Origin: Trichoplax adhaerens
Lineage: Eukaryota > Placozoa > Uniplacotomia > Trichoplacea > Trichoplacidae
Direction of reading: 5' to 3'
DNA: 64,000 nucleotides
Assembly: GCF_000150275.1 (NCBI RefSeq)
Contig: NW_002060946.1
Span: 4,625,035-4,689,034, forward strand
The position numbers and the translations under genes were made by a program. Under the pieces are notes generated by a model. It saw nothing but the letters and a program-made list of their open reading frames with translations. It did no database searches and was not told the DNA's origin. Positions 23,551-36,011 of this stretch are shown here, in pieces (positions within the stretch are counted from its first letter, which is position 1; every line of letters begins with the position of its first letter).

Positions 23551-24395
23551 TGATTCTTCTTGCTACGGCCTCCAAAAAAAAGATGCTAATGCATACAGTA
23601 GTATGTTAGCTATCGAGCGGTTAGCGTTACTATACTAAGCGTGTACTCCATGTCAGGCTCACCCGTCATCATCAAGTGTGTCGCGCAGTCGGTTGACATC
23701 ATGTTCCAGTCACACAGTGGCTGATTCTTCTTGATACGGCCTACAAAAAAACATGCTAATACATACAGTAGTATGTTAGCTATCGAGCGGTTAGCGTTAC
23801 TGTACTAAGCGTGTACTCCATGTCAGGCTCACCCGTCATCATCAAGTGTGTCGCGCACTCGGTTGACATCATGTTCCAGTCACACAGTGGCTGATTCTTC
23901 TTGATGCGGCCTCCAAAAAAAGATGCTAATACATACAGTAGTATGTTAGCTATGGAGCGGTTAGCGTTACTGTACTAAGCGTGTACTCCATGTCAGGCTC
24001 ACCCGTCATCATCAAGTGTGTCGCGCAGTCGGTTGACATCATGTTCCAGTCACACAGTGGCTGATTCTTCTTGATACGGCCTACAAAAAAACATGCTAAT
24101 ACATACAGTAGTATGTTAGCTATCGAGCGGTTAGCGTTACTGTACTAAGCGTGTACTCCATGTCAGGCTCACCCATCATCATCAAGTGTGTCGCGCAGTC
24201 GGTTGACATCATGTTCCAGTCACACAGTGGCTGATTCTTCTTGCTACGGCCTACAAAAAAACATGCTAATACATACAGTAGTATGTTAGCTATCGAGCGG
24301 TTAGCGTTACTGTACTAAGCGTGTACTCCATGTCAGGCTCACCCGTCATCATCAAGTGTGTCGCGCAGTCGGTTGACATCATGTTCCAGTCACAC
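23551..24395. repeat. Five-copy 170-bp tandem satellite array
   Basis: Five head-to-tail copies start at about 23551, 23722, 23892, 24062 and 24232, with the last truncated at 24395. Copies differ by only a few substitutions. Each unit contains CTGATTCTTCTTG, an A-run, an imperfect hairpin of GCTAATACATAC and GTATGTTAGC around AGTA, then GAGCGGTTAGCG, GTGTGTCGCGCAGTCGG and CATGTTCCAGTCACAC. The units are clearly GC-richer than the flanks. On the minus strand each full copy has a 30-codon frame (for example 23610-23702), which I treat as incidental. No known RNA gene or satellite is recognised. Confidence 0.93.
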
Positions 24396-25763
24396 CTTTC
24401 GCTTGGCTCGGCTTTGCATTTTTGAACCACTTCCTAGCTTGCTTTGGCTAGAAGTTGATGCTGGTGTGTTAAAGAGAGATTGGACTCGCTGGACTTTTTC
24501 ATTGCAGTTGAAGAAGTGAATATTAAAGGTATTTCAAGCAATTATTTCCACTGTAAGGTATCCAATCATCATTTCAATACCGGTATTGTAATAGGACGAG
24601 CAGAATTAACCATCCGGCAAACAAAAGGAGTCAAAACCACTGTAAATGTGCATTGATTCATCGACCCAGTAATGCCTCTTCTCTATCCTAGTCCAACGTC
24701 TTTTACTTGCCAATGGAGTTTTTTAGCACTGTCATTGACTTTAGAGGAAGAGATAGAGAGTGGACAATAAGTACTGTTGAATCCCTTCCAAGAAGGCGAT
24801 ACTCTATTTGAAAACAGATGGGAGAAAAGGCCATAAAAGTCTGGTATGAATATGCTAGTGGGAATCTCCAGTGTAGGATAGTGTATCATACAGCCAATAC
24901 GGTACAATGGAATACACTCCAGTCGTATCCATATTCAATGTATAATCGTATTGCGTAAATCTAGTATCATTGCATTGGCAAAACACTTTCAATGTCCCAA
25001 TACCATTCTTGTTTATTTTCACTCGACTTTCCTCTATTTTATTTTCAAACGCTTCATTTTCTGTCTCTAGTATTGAAATTGACAGAATTATCAAGGAAGT
25101 AAGTACTTGAACCAAAGCTATTTCTGTAGTCTTTCAAATATAATCTGGGCAAATTTCCTAGGCCGGTTGACTTGCCATGCTTTGCACTACACAAGTCCGA
25201 CATTGTCCTTCTACTGTACGTAGTAACCGGCGGTACATACGTGTAGATCGATTGTCCCCCACTTACTGAAGAATAATTTTCCAATTTCCTGTCTTCTATC
25301 CTCATTGAATACACCTCATCCGTCCTATCTTGGTAGTAGTTATCGTTTCTTGTAAAGATCCAACTCGTTCATGATATCGCTAGCATCTCTACAGAATGAT
25401 AACATACAATCCATAAGAATGAACGATTTCTAAAGATGTCAAAATGCAATACTGTATGTACGTCAATGGACATGGATACCCGGTGACGATGTCGAGTCAA
25501 TCGGATCCAATGGTAGCTATGACTACGAGCAGTTTAGCGTAAACTAGATCCAAGGAATGTGTTGGTTGAGATGCATCCATGAGAAATGGAAAAATACAAA
25601 ATAGATTTCAATTTCTGACACCAATTGAATGAATGATGTGCTATTTGATTTTTTAAAAAAAATCTCATTTCCTTATGTCAATTTTATCCTTTACAAATCG
25701 CTATGCAATATCTTAATTAATACAACTTAACTTAATTTTTCTAGGTTAACCTTGTTGTCGATT
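24396..25763. other. Intergenic region with unassigned minus-strand open frames, upstream of RAB22
   Basis: The first 100 bases after the array have moderate GC. Between 24683 and 25314 three long open stretches in two minus-strand frames overlap (24683-24907, 24855-25115 and 25054-25314). Their translations look more protein-like than random AT-rich DNA, for example the Tyr-rich SIYTYVPPVTTYSRRTM, but they need splicing or a frameshift to join and match no family that I know. The rest, 25320-25763, is plain AT-rich promoter-side sequence. Confidence 0.35.
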
Positions 25764-28700
25764 ATGGCTGTCAGAGAAATTAAACTATGTTTATTAGGGG
25801 TAAGTGGAAGTTGAATGAAGAACTGGAAATGGTAACGATGTAGCGTAGATTAGAGCATAAGCGTATGGACGATAGACAGTACAGTAACACTTACTGGGAA
25901 GGTTATCATTTCCATAGACTTGGACAGTATAAAATTAACTTGATGATGGTTAAGAAGGCTGTCTGATAGTACCATCTTAAGTAAAATTAATTGAAATTGA
26001 CAACTGTCTTAATTTCCTAATTGTTAAGTCAATGAATTTGCTTATCTTGTAATATGTTGATATGGAAAGGATGCTGGTGTTGGTAAATCAAGCCTGGTTT
26101 TACGCTTTGTATGTGATACGTTTAATGCCTGTTCAGAAAGTACGATAGGGTATGTTGCTTGTTATGAAATGAATTATGGATATGCTTATAGTAATGCCAT
26201 AAAGATTACTTTGTATTCTACCAATAATATAATTATTATATTCTTGATCATGGTAATTCTGTTATACATTGATCATTGTTATGGTTTTTCTAATTTTGGG
26301 GGAGATATGCTTGATAACTTCATGGTAGTAGTAATACTGTAATAATAGTTGTTTTGTCATTCAAGTTGAAACTTGGAGTTTTTATTAAAAGGGCAAAAGG
26401 ATAAGTATACTTACCCTTTCTTGGTAGCTATCTATTAATTAAAAATATCTACCGCTTTACAACGTGTAAATAACGCAAAAGTCTATCGTATCTTCATAGA
26501 AAATAACATCAACACTCATAGTCGTAAATGCCTTTATTGATCCAAATTTTTAAATAAGTAATGATACACTTTAGAAAACTTTTCCTTTTGATACGAGTAA
26601 AGCTTGTTACTCTATTCACTTTTTTATGTTGCCAAAAAATTGACTCTAGATAGACGAAGTTGTTGTCTATAGAATTCATGAATAAACACTCTAGGAATAG
26701 GCGCTATTATCACTAATATTGTGTACATATCCTATCATCTTTCCAATGCGATCTTTGTTAATTTCTAGTTAAGATCGAGAACATATTTTATAATGAATTA
26801 GAGGGAACTACTATTTTTTCATAGTACTGTAGATGTTAATTGAGAGTATTACTGTCGCGATAAATATCACGATGGAGATCTTATGGTAGGATGTAGCAAT
26901 GAGAGGGAATCCATTATGAATTATGGTACATATGGTTGGACATATTCTATCGATAGTTGATGATTTCATACTGCAGCTATGTTTGTTTAATGTGTAATGT
27001 TGTCTTATTATTATGCTTTATAATTTTTAACCGTTTTAATGGGATAGCCGAATTTTGATTTTTCTACATTCATCTTTTATAAGTGTGATAACCAGGCATC
27101 GTAACTTGCACAACTTCTAATTTTAGTAACAGATGTATGCTATCAGTCAGTACACAGTACTATGTTATTTTAATGATATCAAGTTGCCTAACTTTTATAG
27201 TTAAACTGACGGTGGTGGTCATATCGTTAATCACGATGAGTAATGCTAAGTCAACAAGTTAGCTTTAGCATGATGACTGTCATATTAACAACCCTTTTTG
27301 GACGTATTGAGAGAAAAAATAATGAGAACGTATCATAACTACAGTTATGGTTGTATTTCGTCCAGAATGAAATATCGTTATCAGCGATTCTTTGTAGCAA
27401 ACATGACCACTATAAATCTAATTACAGTTACCGTTTCTACATGATTTCAAAAGATGAATCCTGAAATTTTTCAATTTATTTTTTACTTTATGACAATTGA
27501 ATTCTTACCTACTACATATTAATAAAATAGCGCCTCTTTCATGTCGAAAACGATTGAGGTTAATGAACAATCCTACAAGTACCAAATTTGGGATACTGCT
27601 GGCCAAGAAAAGGTATTATACACAACATCTAATTTGCATTTGCCCAGTGTGCTTCCAATTTGTAGCTTAATTACGATGACGACAGCATTGTTTTGGACTA
27701 ATTTTAATTGCTAATTATTAATCACAAATCTAACGTTTGACTCGAATTTAATACCAAGTGTATTGACTACATGCAGCACTTACTTAATGCGATAAGTATG
27801 ATGAATGCATAGTTTTACGAATAGATTAGGCTGACACGTTGTCGTAATCTTTTCTGATCGGCTTTATTTCAAATATTTCTGTTAAAAATTATATAACTAT
27901 GCATCAGAAATCCGTTCAGTATATTGTAGTACGATCTACACTGATTAGCTCACTTGTTTGTTCAATACGATCGTTCGTTTGCACGTTTTGTAAATCTAAT
28001 ACAATAATCTATTAATGTGCACCCTAAGATACTGTCAGTATGGCAATAAATGTAGCAGTAGTTTTCTTATTCTATCAAAATTTGAGTAAACAAATTTTAG
28101 ATATTAATTAGGTTGCAAGAAACTACATCAGTAAACGATGATACAGGATTCATTATAATTATCTCCTTGATATTGAATCACTTATATTCCTGTCTGTCTA
28201 TTTAAATAGTATCGTGGTCTAGCTCCCATGTATTACAGAGGGGCAGCTGCTGCCATCGTCGTTTTCGATATAACCAGAGAGGTAACTATACGAGTATCCT
28301 GTGCATTCCGTCTACATCTTAAATAGGAATATTTGAAAATAGTCTATACGCATTACTATTTCATTGTATAATCATAAATAAGCTTGCAAATTTAATGGAT
28401 ATAGGAAAGTTTTCATACCTTGAAGGATTGGGTAAAAGAGTTGCAGCAGCTAGGACCCCCAAATTTAGTTATGGCTATAGCTGGCAATAAAAGCGATCTA
28501 GATGAGATGAGAGAGGTTAGTTCATATATTTGATAGTGGATGAATATGCATAGAAATTGAGTATGTCTTGGGTATATTGGTAATGTAGCAAACTCTAGTA
28601 CAGTAGACAATTGTTTTATAATGATATAAATATCATCTTAAAATTTAAAAATTTTAGGTCTCATCACATGACGCTAGAACTTTCGCCGACAGCGTAGATG

Positions 28701-29034
28701 CTTTATTTGCTGAAACAAGCGCATTGACGGCCAAAAATGTTCTCGAATTATTTGTTGAAATAAGTTAGTTTTTATGTTATTATTGAATTTATTTTGACAG
28801 CAGGGCTGCAAATAATTAATGATTGCAATAGGAAAATATAGATGACCTTATAAAATCACATTAAAAAAATTATTACCTACCATGATCATTTTTATTTATT
28901 GTATGAATATTTATTTGCTTTCAGGTAAAAAATTACCGCAGGAAGCACTGGAGCTCCCCACACAGCGTGATACTATAAACTTAACTCGGCCAGCACCAGC
29001 TACCAAGGATAAGAAAAAGTGCTGCTCTAAATAA
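25764..29034 (+). CDS. RAB22A: Rab5-subfamily small GTPase, RAB22A/RAB31-like
   Basis: Seven in-phase exons, 25764-25799, 26070-26149, 27531-27612, 28210-28281, 28405-28515, 28658-28763 and 28925-29034, encode 198 residues; human RAB22A has 194. Start [12 protein letters not shown] matches MALRELKVCLLG. GTPase motifs are all present: the P-loop GDAGVGKSS (residues about 12-20), the switch I Thr in STIGASF, DTAGQEK with the catalytic Gln, GNKSDL and [16 protein letters not shown] and [13 protein letters not shown] are signatures of the RAB22/RAB31 branch. The C-terminus KKKCCSK carries two cysteines for geranylgeranylation, in a CCXX arrangement. These Rabs direct early endosome traffic. Small changes from the vertebrate form are the Cys/Ser-rich effector loop and Lys-Tyr instead of Arg-Phe after GQE. 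Confidence 0.93.
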
Positions 29035-30683
29035 ACAGCCATAATATAATACAGTACAAAAATTCTTCAGAATTGATAAATTAAAACTGAATGATGATAA
29101 TCGATACAAAATTAAGAAGTTTTCTTAGGTCTTCCATTAGATCACTCTATATGATATAAAGAAGTTTACTAATCGTAAAGGCTGAACACATTACAGTCAC
29201 AGGAATCACCATAAATTATACGGCGTACATGTGTGATTTTATTTAATTGATTATTCTTATTTAAAATTCAAATAGTGCTTCACTTTATAATCGTCAATTT
29301 ATCAGAAATTTTTTAAATACCCTCTAATATCTTTAAAAATTGCTATTGCGTTCTATTATGTATGCCGACTGCATGTACATGAAATTAATGCATTATCATT
29401 CTGAAATATGCATAATATATCGATTTCTATATACAAAATAATATTATCATGTTTTATGTCTTAATGGATCCCTTGAAGTGAAAGTCCTTTTTTTACGTCT
29501 ATTATTGCATTTTTTGTAATCGAATGTACAGTATAATATTTTAATTGCCTTTCAATACCGAAATTCTACCTTCTGAAATATGCATAAATTGCCAAAGTTA
29601 ACTTAATGTATATGCTTTTATTTATTAAATTTGCCACGATTGATGTTGGTAAAAGATGCTTACAGATAACTTATGCAGATGAATATAAATATGATTTTCC
29701 TTTGCTAGATGTAACTACTGAAAGATAATTTAAATTAATGCGCACTATCGAATAGAAAATTTTGGTGTGGCGAACATATATTAATAAATACATTTCTGAT
29801 ACAAATTATTCGAACTGATGCTCGTGTTCTGTCCGTTAACTGAATGCTACCTTACTTAGGCCCTTGTTGACGTTATATAAATGTACAGTATACCAGGATA
29901 TTACTTAAAAGATGGCAAAGCCAGGTTGATTGTGCTTCCTCTATTTTTATTTGGGTTAAAAACATAAAAAATAAAATTTATAATAATATTCTATTGTCAT
30001 AAACTATACTTTACTAGATACGAGATAAGAATTATTATTGCGGGTTCTATTGATTTTGATCATGTTACTGTTATCAACGCTAGATCATCGCTAAAAATGT
30101 GATCTACTTTATAAGCTGTTTCGCAGTACCAAGCTATTAAAATTTTTATAATTTCTCGATTGTATAAGCCTCTTTCTAAGACAATACTAGTCATACCATT
30201 CTTAATATTCAACACAGTAATTGATTTTATGCTGGAAAATTACATGGCAATTTTCATAATTAAATAGTACTATCAATCAATTATCGAATACAAGTCAATT
30301 TTTAATAAAATTTAACAATGTTAAATCCGTAATTACTTCTATTAAAGTAACTTTGAGAAAGACTTTACTTGAATCTTTTAAATGCTATTAGTAGTAAAAA
30401 TTAATCGTAGATTATTTTTTATAAATGTAATGATTTATGGAATAACTAGCAAATGCTAAATTTTGTTTTAGAATTGACTTTATCAAAGTGTAGGTCTGGA
30501 TATATAATTAATATGGCTAGTAGATGGGCCAATTTAATATTTGTGTAACTATAAGTAATCCAGACTAAACCTTAATCTATAAATTGAACATAGAAGAAAT
30601 CGTTATAAAATTATAGTATATCTATTCACACAAACAGTTATGACTAAATGGTACTGTAAGCCTTTTTGTATCGATGGGTCAGC
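29035..30683. other. Convergent 3' gap RAB22/PEPD
   Basis: This very AT-rich stretch of 1.6 kb between two gene 3' ends has only isolated GTACAGTATA words (29527 and 29883) and no exon-like segment or repeat that I can support. Confidence 0.65.
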
Positions 30684-33600
30684 TTAATCTTTGCCGGCCA
30701 TAACAGCTTCAATCTCTTCTACTGTTCGTGGAACTTTTGTTAATACTTCTACCCCAGTAGCGGTAACATAAACATTATCTTCGATACGCACCTAATATAC
30801 CGTGTAGAAAAGAATTGATTGGTTACATCTTTTATCAAGTCTAAAACTATAAATTTTTGAACTTACACCACCAATATTTCGAAGTTGTTCAACTCTATCT
30901 TTGTTTAAGAACTGAGCTTGATTAGGATCGTTTAATGCTTTATCTAAAAGCTATTCAATAAAATATAACCCATAGTTAATAGAGTATAGTAAAGGAATAT
31001 TTCAAGTATATCACTAAGTAAAAAGCTGCAATACAATGTTAATAAGGTAGCATCCTGGCTCTACGGTGATAACCATTCCTTCCTGTAGTTCACGATTTGC
31101 ACGTAAATTACGAATGCCGGGTTCATCGATACGTTTAGTATCCTAAGTAGATAATAAACTTTAACATCTCGCCTTGTGTATTAACAACTACATATCAAGA
31201 GAAAAGGTCAAAAGCTTACTCCAGGATAACCGCCGACATCGTGAGTATCGATACCAAGGAAATGACCTAATCCATGAGGCATAAATATAGCACCAACATG
31301 AGCAGCTATCATATCGTTAAGATTTCCTCGGACAATATCATGTTCTTTCAAATGTTCTAAAATGCACCGTTCAGCCAAACGATGCATATCAGTCCACTGA
31401 ACACCTAGAATTCGGAGAAAATTTTAATTTATAGGATAGGCAGGTATAGGGACGAGGCAGCATCAATATTGTATAACGCTAATATTGACCTGGTTTCATT
31501 GCTGCTTCGACAGCATTATTGGCCTTTAGAGCAGCGTTATAAATGATCTTTTGATCTTCAGTAAATTTTCCATTGCTTGGAAATGTACAGGTGATATCAG
31601 AAGTATAACAGTAATATTCTGCGCCCATGTCGACGAGGCTATTGAAATAAATTAGTGTACACGCATGATTAACAGTCAAAACGATCAATTGAGGCAAATA
31701 CCAAAACATAGTAAGGAATTACGTATATACTTATATTGACATAGTAACACTAACTGCTTACCATAAGTCGCCATCATCAATAGTTTTATTATTTGGAACT
31801 GCGGCATGGCCATAATGGAGGACAGCACTGTTGGATCCACTGATACACATACATCAGATATATATTAAAACTTAAATTTTTAAAGGACGAAAGCTTCAGT
31901 ATGTCTAGTTCTACTAATATACAAGAATTATAGGATCATACTTGTAGATAAATAAATAATAATATAGTAAAATTAGTACTTTTTACCTAGCAACAATTCC
32001 AGAATAAGCTACGTAGCGACATCCACCCCGACTGTAGCAGTGGTTTAAGAATATACTAAAATACACGTAAATGGGGCATAATTTATATTTCAATACACTT
32101 TCATATGTATACACAATCCTGTGCTATGCAAGCTTTCATATGACGTTACACTACCTTTCCAATTCGTATTCTTTCATTCCAGGTCGAACACTTCGCATCA
32201 ACTGTTGAAATATAACGATTTAAATTTTAACTGTGTTTTACGTATCAAAAAGCGTTATTCATTTTATGATATTCTGTAACTGTTATGTTTATAAGAAAAG
32301 ATAAATAGGACATCATAACTGAGCAAAGTTCATAATTGATGTAAAAAGATTAAACCTGGATATGGCCTTGACTACTAATACCATTGACATAACGCATGAT
32401 ATCGAGTTCCTGATGCGATTTTGTTACACGGCTAGAATACAACAAAAAAATTAGCTATCTTGAGAAAATTTTATTGAACAATAGATGGCATCTATCCAGA
32501 TCCTTTTGCATAGCGTTTACAGAAACCATATTTTAATAACATTTAATACCATTCTGATATTTCAGGGTGTAATGAGGTTCGGTCAGTTTCGAAACTGTAA
32601 AATAATTATACGATGTACGTTACGAAAACGTTAGTAATTAGTACATGATTTTACATTATACAGAGTAAAACGATTATGTTGGTCATACTTTATAAAATTA
32701 TGCTTTATAACCATGGATTATAACAAAAAATAAATAATACAAAAATTGTATAGAAATTATTAAGGTACCTATCGATTCCATCAAAATCTGCCTCAATTGT
32801 ATGCAGACCGCTATCTGTATTTTTTCCTTTCTAAAGTTAAGGTTGGAGTTAGGTGGTAAATTACTTTCCTAGCTGCCATTTACTCTTAATACTTCGATAT
32901 CACATGGCATAGATTTTAATTTAATATCACTAATTGCAAACTATAATTCATACCAGAAGCAACAGAGTCGAAGGCTTTTTAGCTTGAAGAACTTGTTTTA
33001 TCTAAATGTATTAAACATTTATGTAAGATATTTCATAAATGGCCCAACTAATCTATTTTCCTGTCCAATTAGACAAGACCGTTTGATGTAATTACCTCTT
33101 CGGTATAATGGACTTCATCAACATCATATTTATTCTTGATTTGTTCCGTCGAGAGTATTCTAAAAGAATAATAAGTGGATATATACTTATTAGCTGGAAA
33201 CAGTAATACTGGTGACTGTCTATTGCAACAAGTAAGCAAGGGATAGGGTTATTTTAGTAAAATTAAAAATTGCACTCTTACTTATAGAATATATATACGG
33301 TAAAAATTTAATCTAGACTTTGGCTGCCACAAATATTTAGGTATCATGACACATCCGAATTACTAATATTTAAGTTAATTGCAGTAACTTACTCTCCCAT
33401 CCATACTGCATATTCAGCAGGTAGTTTTGGACAAAAAAGGATAGACGTGTTGTTATCGACGTCGATAGCACCATAATAGTCAGGCTCACAAACGCCAAAA
33501 GTCCAATGAAAGTAAGATTCCTACACCATGCGGGATAGTTCAATATAATTATTGATAATAATAATGTTGTTTAAAAACCTTTCAGGTACGCTAATGGCTT

Positions 33601-34076
33601 ATAAAATGTTATTTTGTGTATTTCTATGATTTAATTTCAAGCCTACTAAAATTTTAATTTACTTTGCTGTATTCTCGGTTAGTAAGAAATGTATTTTCGT
33701 TTCAAGCAGTGAACGATAGAGGAAAATACTATGTTGTATTTTTACTATTACATTTATTTCAGTTTATTTCGTCCTAGAATTATGACAACCTAGCAGAGTA
33801 TGCGTGTGCTGTAGCTGCCAGATCTAAGGAAGTCCTGCTATTCTACATTACCATTTCGCTTTTGAGAGTCAATCAATTATTCTTACTCTAGTTACCTGTC
33901 TGAATAAAGGTTCATGATCGGTGTTATGCCTCATGATACTCTTTCCACCTTGCAAGAGAACAATAGCTCCATTTTTAACACCTCTCTTTTTGAGTCTTCC
34001 ATTCAATCTTTGCCTATTTAAAGCATGTAAAGATCGAACAACTGTTGCTGTTTGTTGGCCCATAGAATAAGTCGAC
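30684..34076 (-). CDS. PEPD: Xaa-Pro dipeptidase (prolidase)
   Basis: Fifteen minus-strand exons join in phase: 33896-34076, 33393-33520, 33096-33159, 32954-33001, 32769-32830, 32550-32594, 32356-32431, 32155-32201, 31987-32055, 31762-31839, 31490-31638, 31220-31404, 31035-31142, 30867-30950 and 30684-30791. From the ATG at 34063 this gives about 472 residues; human PEPD has 493. The enzyme hydrolyses dipeptides with C-terminal proline in the cytosol. All dinuclear-metal ligands of the pita-bread fold are visible: Asp in LVDMGAEYY, Asp in TSDITC, His in [10 protein letters not shown], Glu in ITVEPG and Glu in VRIEDN. The frame stays open upstream of ATG 34063 to an acceptor at 34077, and STYS there resembles the conserved N-terminus, so a short first coding exon is probably missing. 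Confidence 0.95.
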
Positions 34077-34252
34077 CTAGAATGTATTCATATATAGTAT
34101 ATATCAGTATATGTAATTGCTATACTGATGATGTTCAATTGAAAAGTAGAGTATAAAGTCATTCAAAGTTATCTTGTATTCCTTTACATTCTACCCTATT
34201 CAAGATCAATGACATCGTGTACGAGCAAGCTATCCTACAAGGAATGCTTGTG

Positions 34253-34283
34253 CATGGACTACTCTCAAATTTGGTAGTCCATG
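34253..34283. repeat. CATGGACTAC inverted repeat, copy 1
   Basis: The arms CATGGACTAC (34253-34262) and GTAGTCCATG (34274-34283) are perfect reverse complements around an 11-nt loop. The same palindromic arms occur at 38533-38566 with a different loop, so this is a dispersed element. Confidence 0.75.
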
Positions 34284-35599
34284 GCTAGTATTTACTGTAT
34301 TTTCTGATATCTTGTTGATGACAAGTGTAGATGATGTCATATTTATTTGGATAACTACTGGCCGATCGTGAATACTGTGACCGCATGCAGTGAACAATGT
34401 ATTATGAATCTATTCGGACTTTTTCTTGTTAACTAGAATGAATAATTGCAGATATCAGATCAAAATACAAAATGGTATTACAGTGTGACAGATATCGAGG
34501 TAAACTTCAGTAGTTGAGATATGTATTCTCGATAATTATAGCTATTACAATTGATCGAGTAGAGGCTAGGAGTGCTTGCATGATTTGGTTATGACTCTTG
34601 CACAAGTAGTGACAGTAATCTATTTCTCTGCATTCCTTCTAATATTAAGGCAGACACGGATGAGCTCTGTATCTTACTTTTTATACTTTTCTTTCTGATC
34701 TATTTTTCGATCATCCTATGCAATATCATACAGCATATAACATTTCCACTTATAAGGTAGTCATGGCTATCCTGGATTCAAGCAATAGAGTAGAGTACAA
34801 GAGTGGACACTCGTTTTTAGTCGTTTTACAGTCCAAAAGTCAACATCCTGGTGTTATTAGTCGTGGCGGATAATCTATACCATTATTCTAGCACTAAGTT
34901 AGTTTACTTACCCCACCATTTTCCCTTGATTCCTGGAATTATTAGAGTATTCCGGCGGCTTTTTTCAGCTTGCACTGGCAATGGATGGCTACAAGGAGAC
35001 TGCAGTCTGGCTAGTCAAGTGCAGCAATGTTGTGTTTTACGGCTACGACAGTACAATATTGGTACTGTACTGATTGACACTCAGGGTAAATACATCTGTA
35101 CCACTGCTATAGTAATGGCTGTACCGTCCAGACCAACAGCGCACTAAAGGCAACATTTTTTTCGCTCCATGGTGGGAGTCGTCCGTCTAGTGTAGGGTCA
35201 GCCTCCAACGCTGTACGTGCTGTTTATCATGGAGTACTGGTGCACATTCAGCACTGGTAAAACTAGTGTAGTGTACTGTAGTGGGCTGGACTGGAAATAC
35301 TGTACTAGACTCCCAAGTTTCCGACGTCATCCAGTTGCAGGACAGAAGGACTGCTAGACTAAAGGAGTGATTTCTTGATAGTTGATGGCTGTACTGGAGA
35401 TTTATTTCATTAGTCTTGTATTAGCTATCATAGAGATCGAATCGCTCAGTTCCATCGAATCAAAACTACAGAGTTGATTCCTATGGTTTAGTATATATGG
35501 TACGGTATATACTGAGTACCACTGAAACTGTGTAGAATGGCCATGGTGGACTGTGGTAGACATACTATAAGACTACTTTTTATTCGACGCCATCCGTCT

Positions 35600-35885
35600 A
35601 CTGCATACAGTAGTACAGTACTGTACAGTGTACAGTACTATACTGTACTGTAGGACTAGTTTTTATTATTAGCTAGCCATCAGTGTACAGTACAGTGTAC
35701 AGTAAGTACAGTATTGTACCGTGAACCATGACCTCCTTCCGTCCTTCTCTCTCTCTCTCTCTCTCTTCCCTGTTCTCATACTGTACAGTACTGTACTGTA
35801 CAGTACTGTAAAAATTACTGTACTGCACAATGGATGCACAATACCAAGTACTAAGATGTACAGTACGTACGGTACAGTTGTAAGC
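35600..35885. repeat. GTAC palindromic repeat cluster and (CT)n upstream of RPL14
   Basis: Runs of TACAGTACTGTACAGTGTAC at 35610-35655, 35684-35720, 35780-35825 and 35855-35878 surround a (CT)n microsatellite (35747-35766). The cluster ends about 130 bases before the RPL14 start codon. Confidence 0.85.
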
Positions 35886-35986
35886 CCGTGCTTGGACGGA
35901 CAGTACTTTTTCTTGACTGGACGGTGAGATTACCCTCCCTCGTGACTTCATCCGGGGCTTTTCATCACTCCACGCGACAGCTAGGT

Positions 35987-35999
35987 CTTTCTCTTTTCC
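35987..35999 (+). promoter_or_regulatory. 5' TOP-like pyrimidine tract of RPL14
   Basis: An uninterrupted pyrimidine run CTTTCTCTTTTCC starts 25 bases before the RPL14 ATG. Ribosomal protein mRNAs of animals start in such a tract and are translationally controlled through mTOR/LARP1. The transcription start itself is inferred. Confidence 0.65.
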
Positions 36000-36011
36000 A
36001 ACTCAGCGAAA

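Larger units (their letters stand above)
34077..36011. other. Divergent intergenic region PEPD/RPL14
   Basis: The left half is unique AT-rich sequence with one perfect inverted repeat at 34253-34283. From about 34990 GTAC words become frequent, peaking at 35600-35880, with a (CT)n run at 35747-35766. Open frames of 90-100 codons here (34851-35147 and 35673-35951) follow the repeats and are rejected as genes. The RPL14 leader lies at the right edge. Confidence 0.6.

Noticed and set aside
23610-23702. 30-codon minus-strand frame repeated in each satellite unit
   Set aside because: It is short, its presence in every copy follows from the copies being nearly identical, and no known peptide resembles it.
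23551-24395. CRISPR-like array or tandem RNA gene cluster
   Set aside because: The 170-bp units are contiguous with no unique spacers, the genome is eukaryotic, and no tRNA, 5S or snRNA signature is present.
35673-35951. 92-codon minus-strand frame and its plus-strand shadow
   Set aside because: It is built from (CT)n and GTAC repeats in the RPL14 promoter region.
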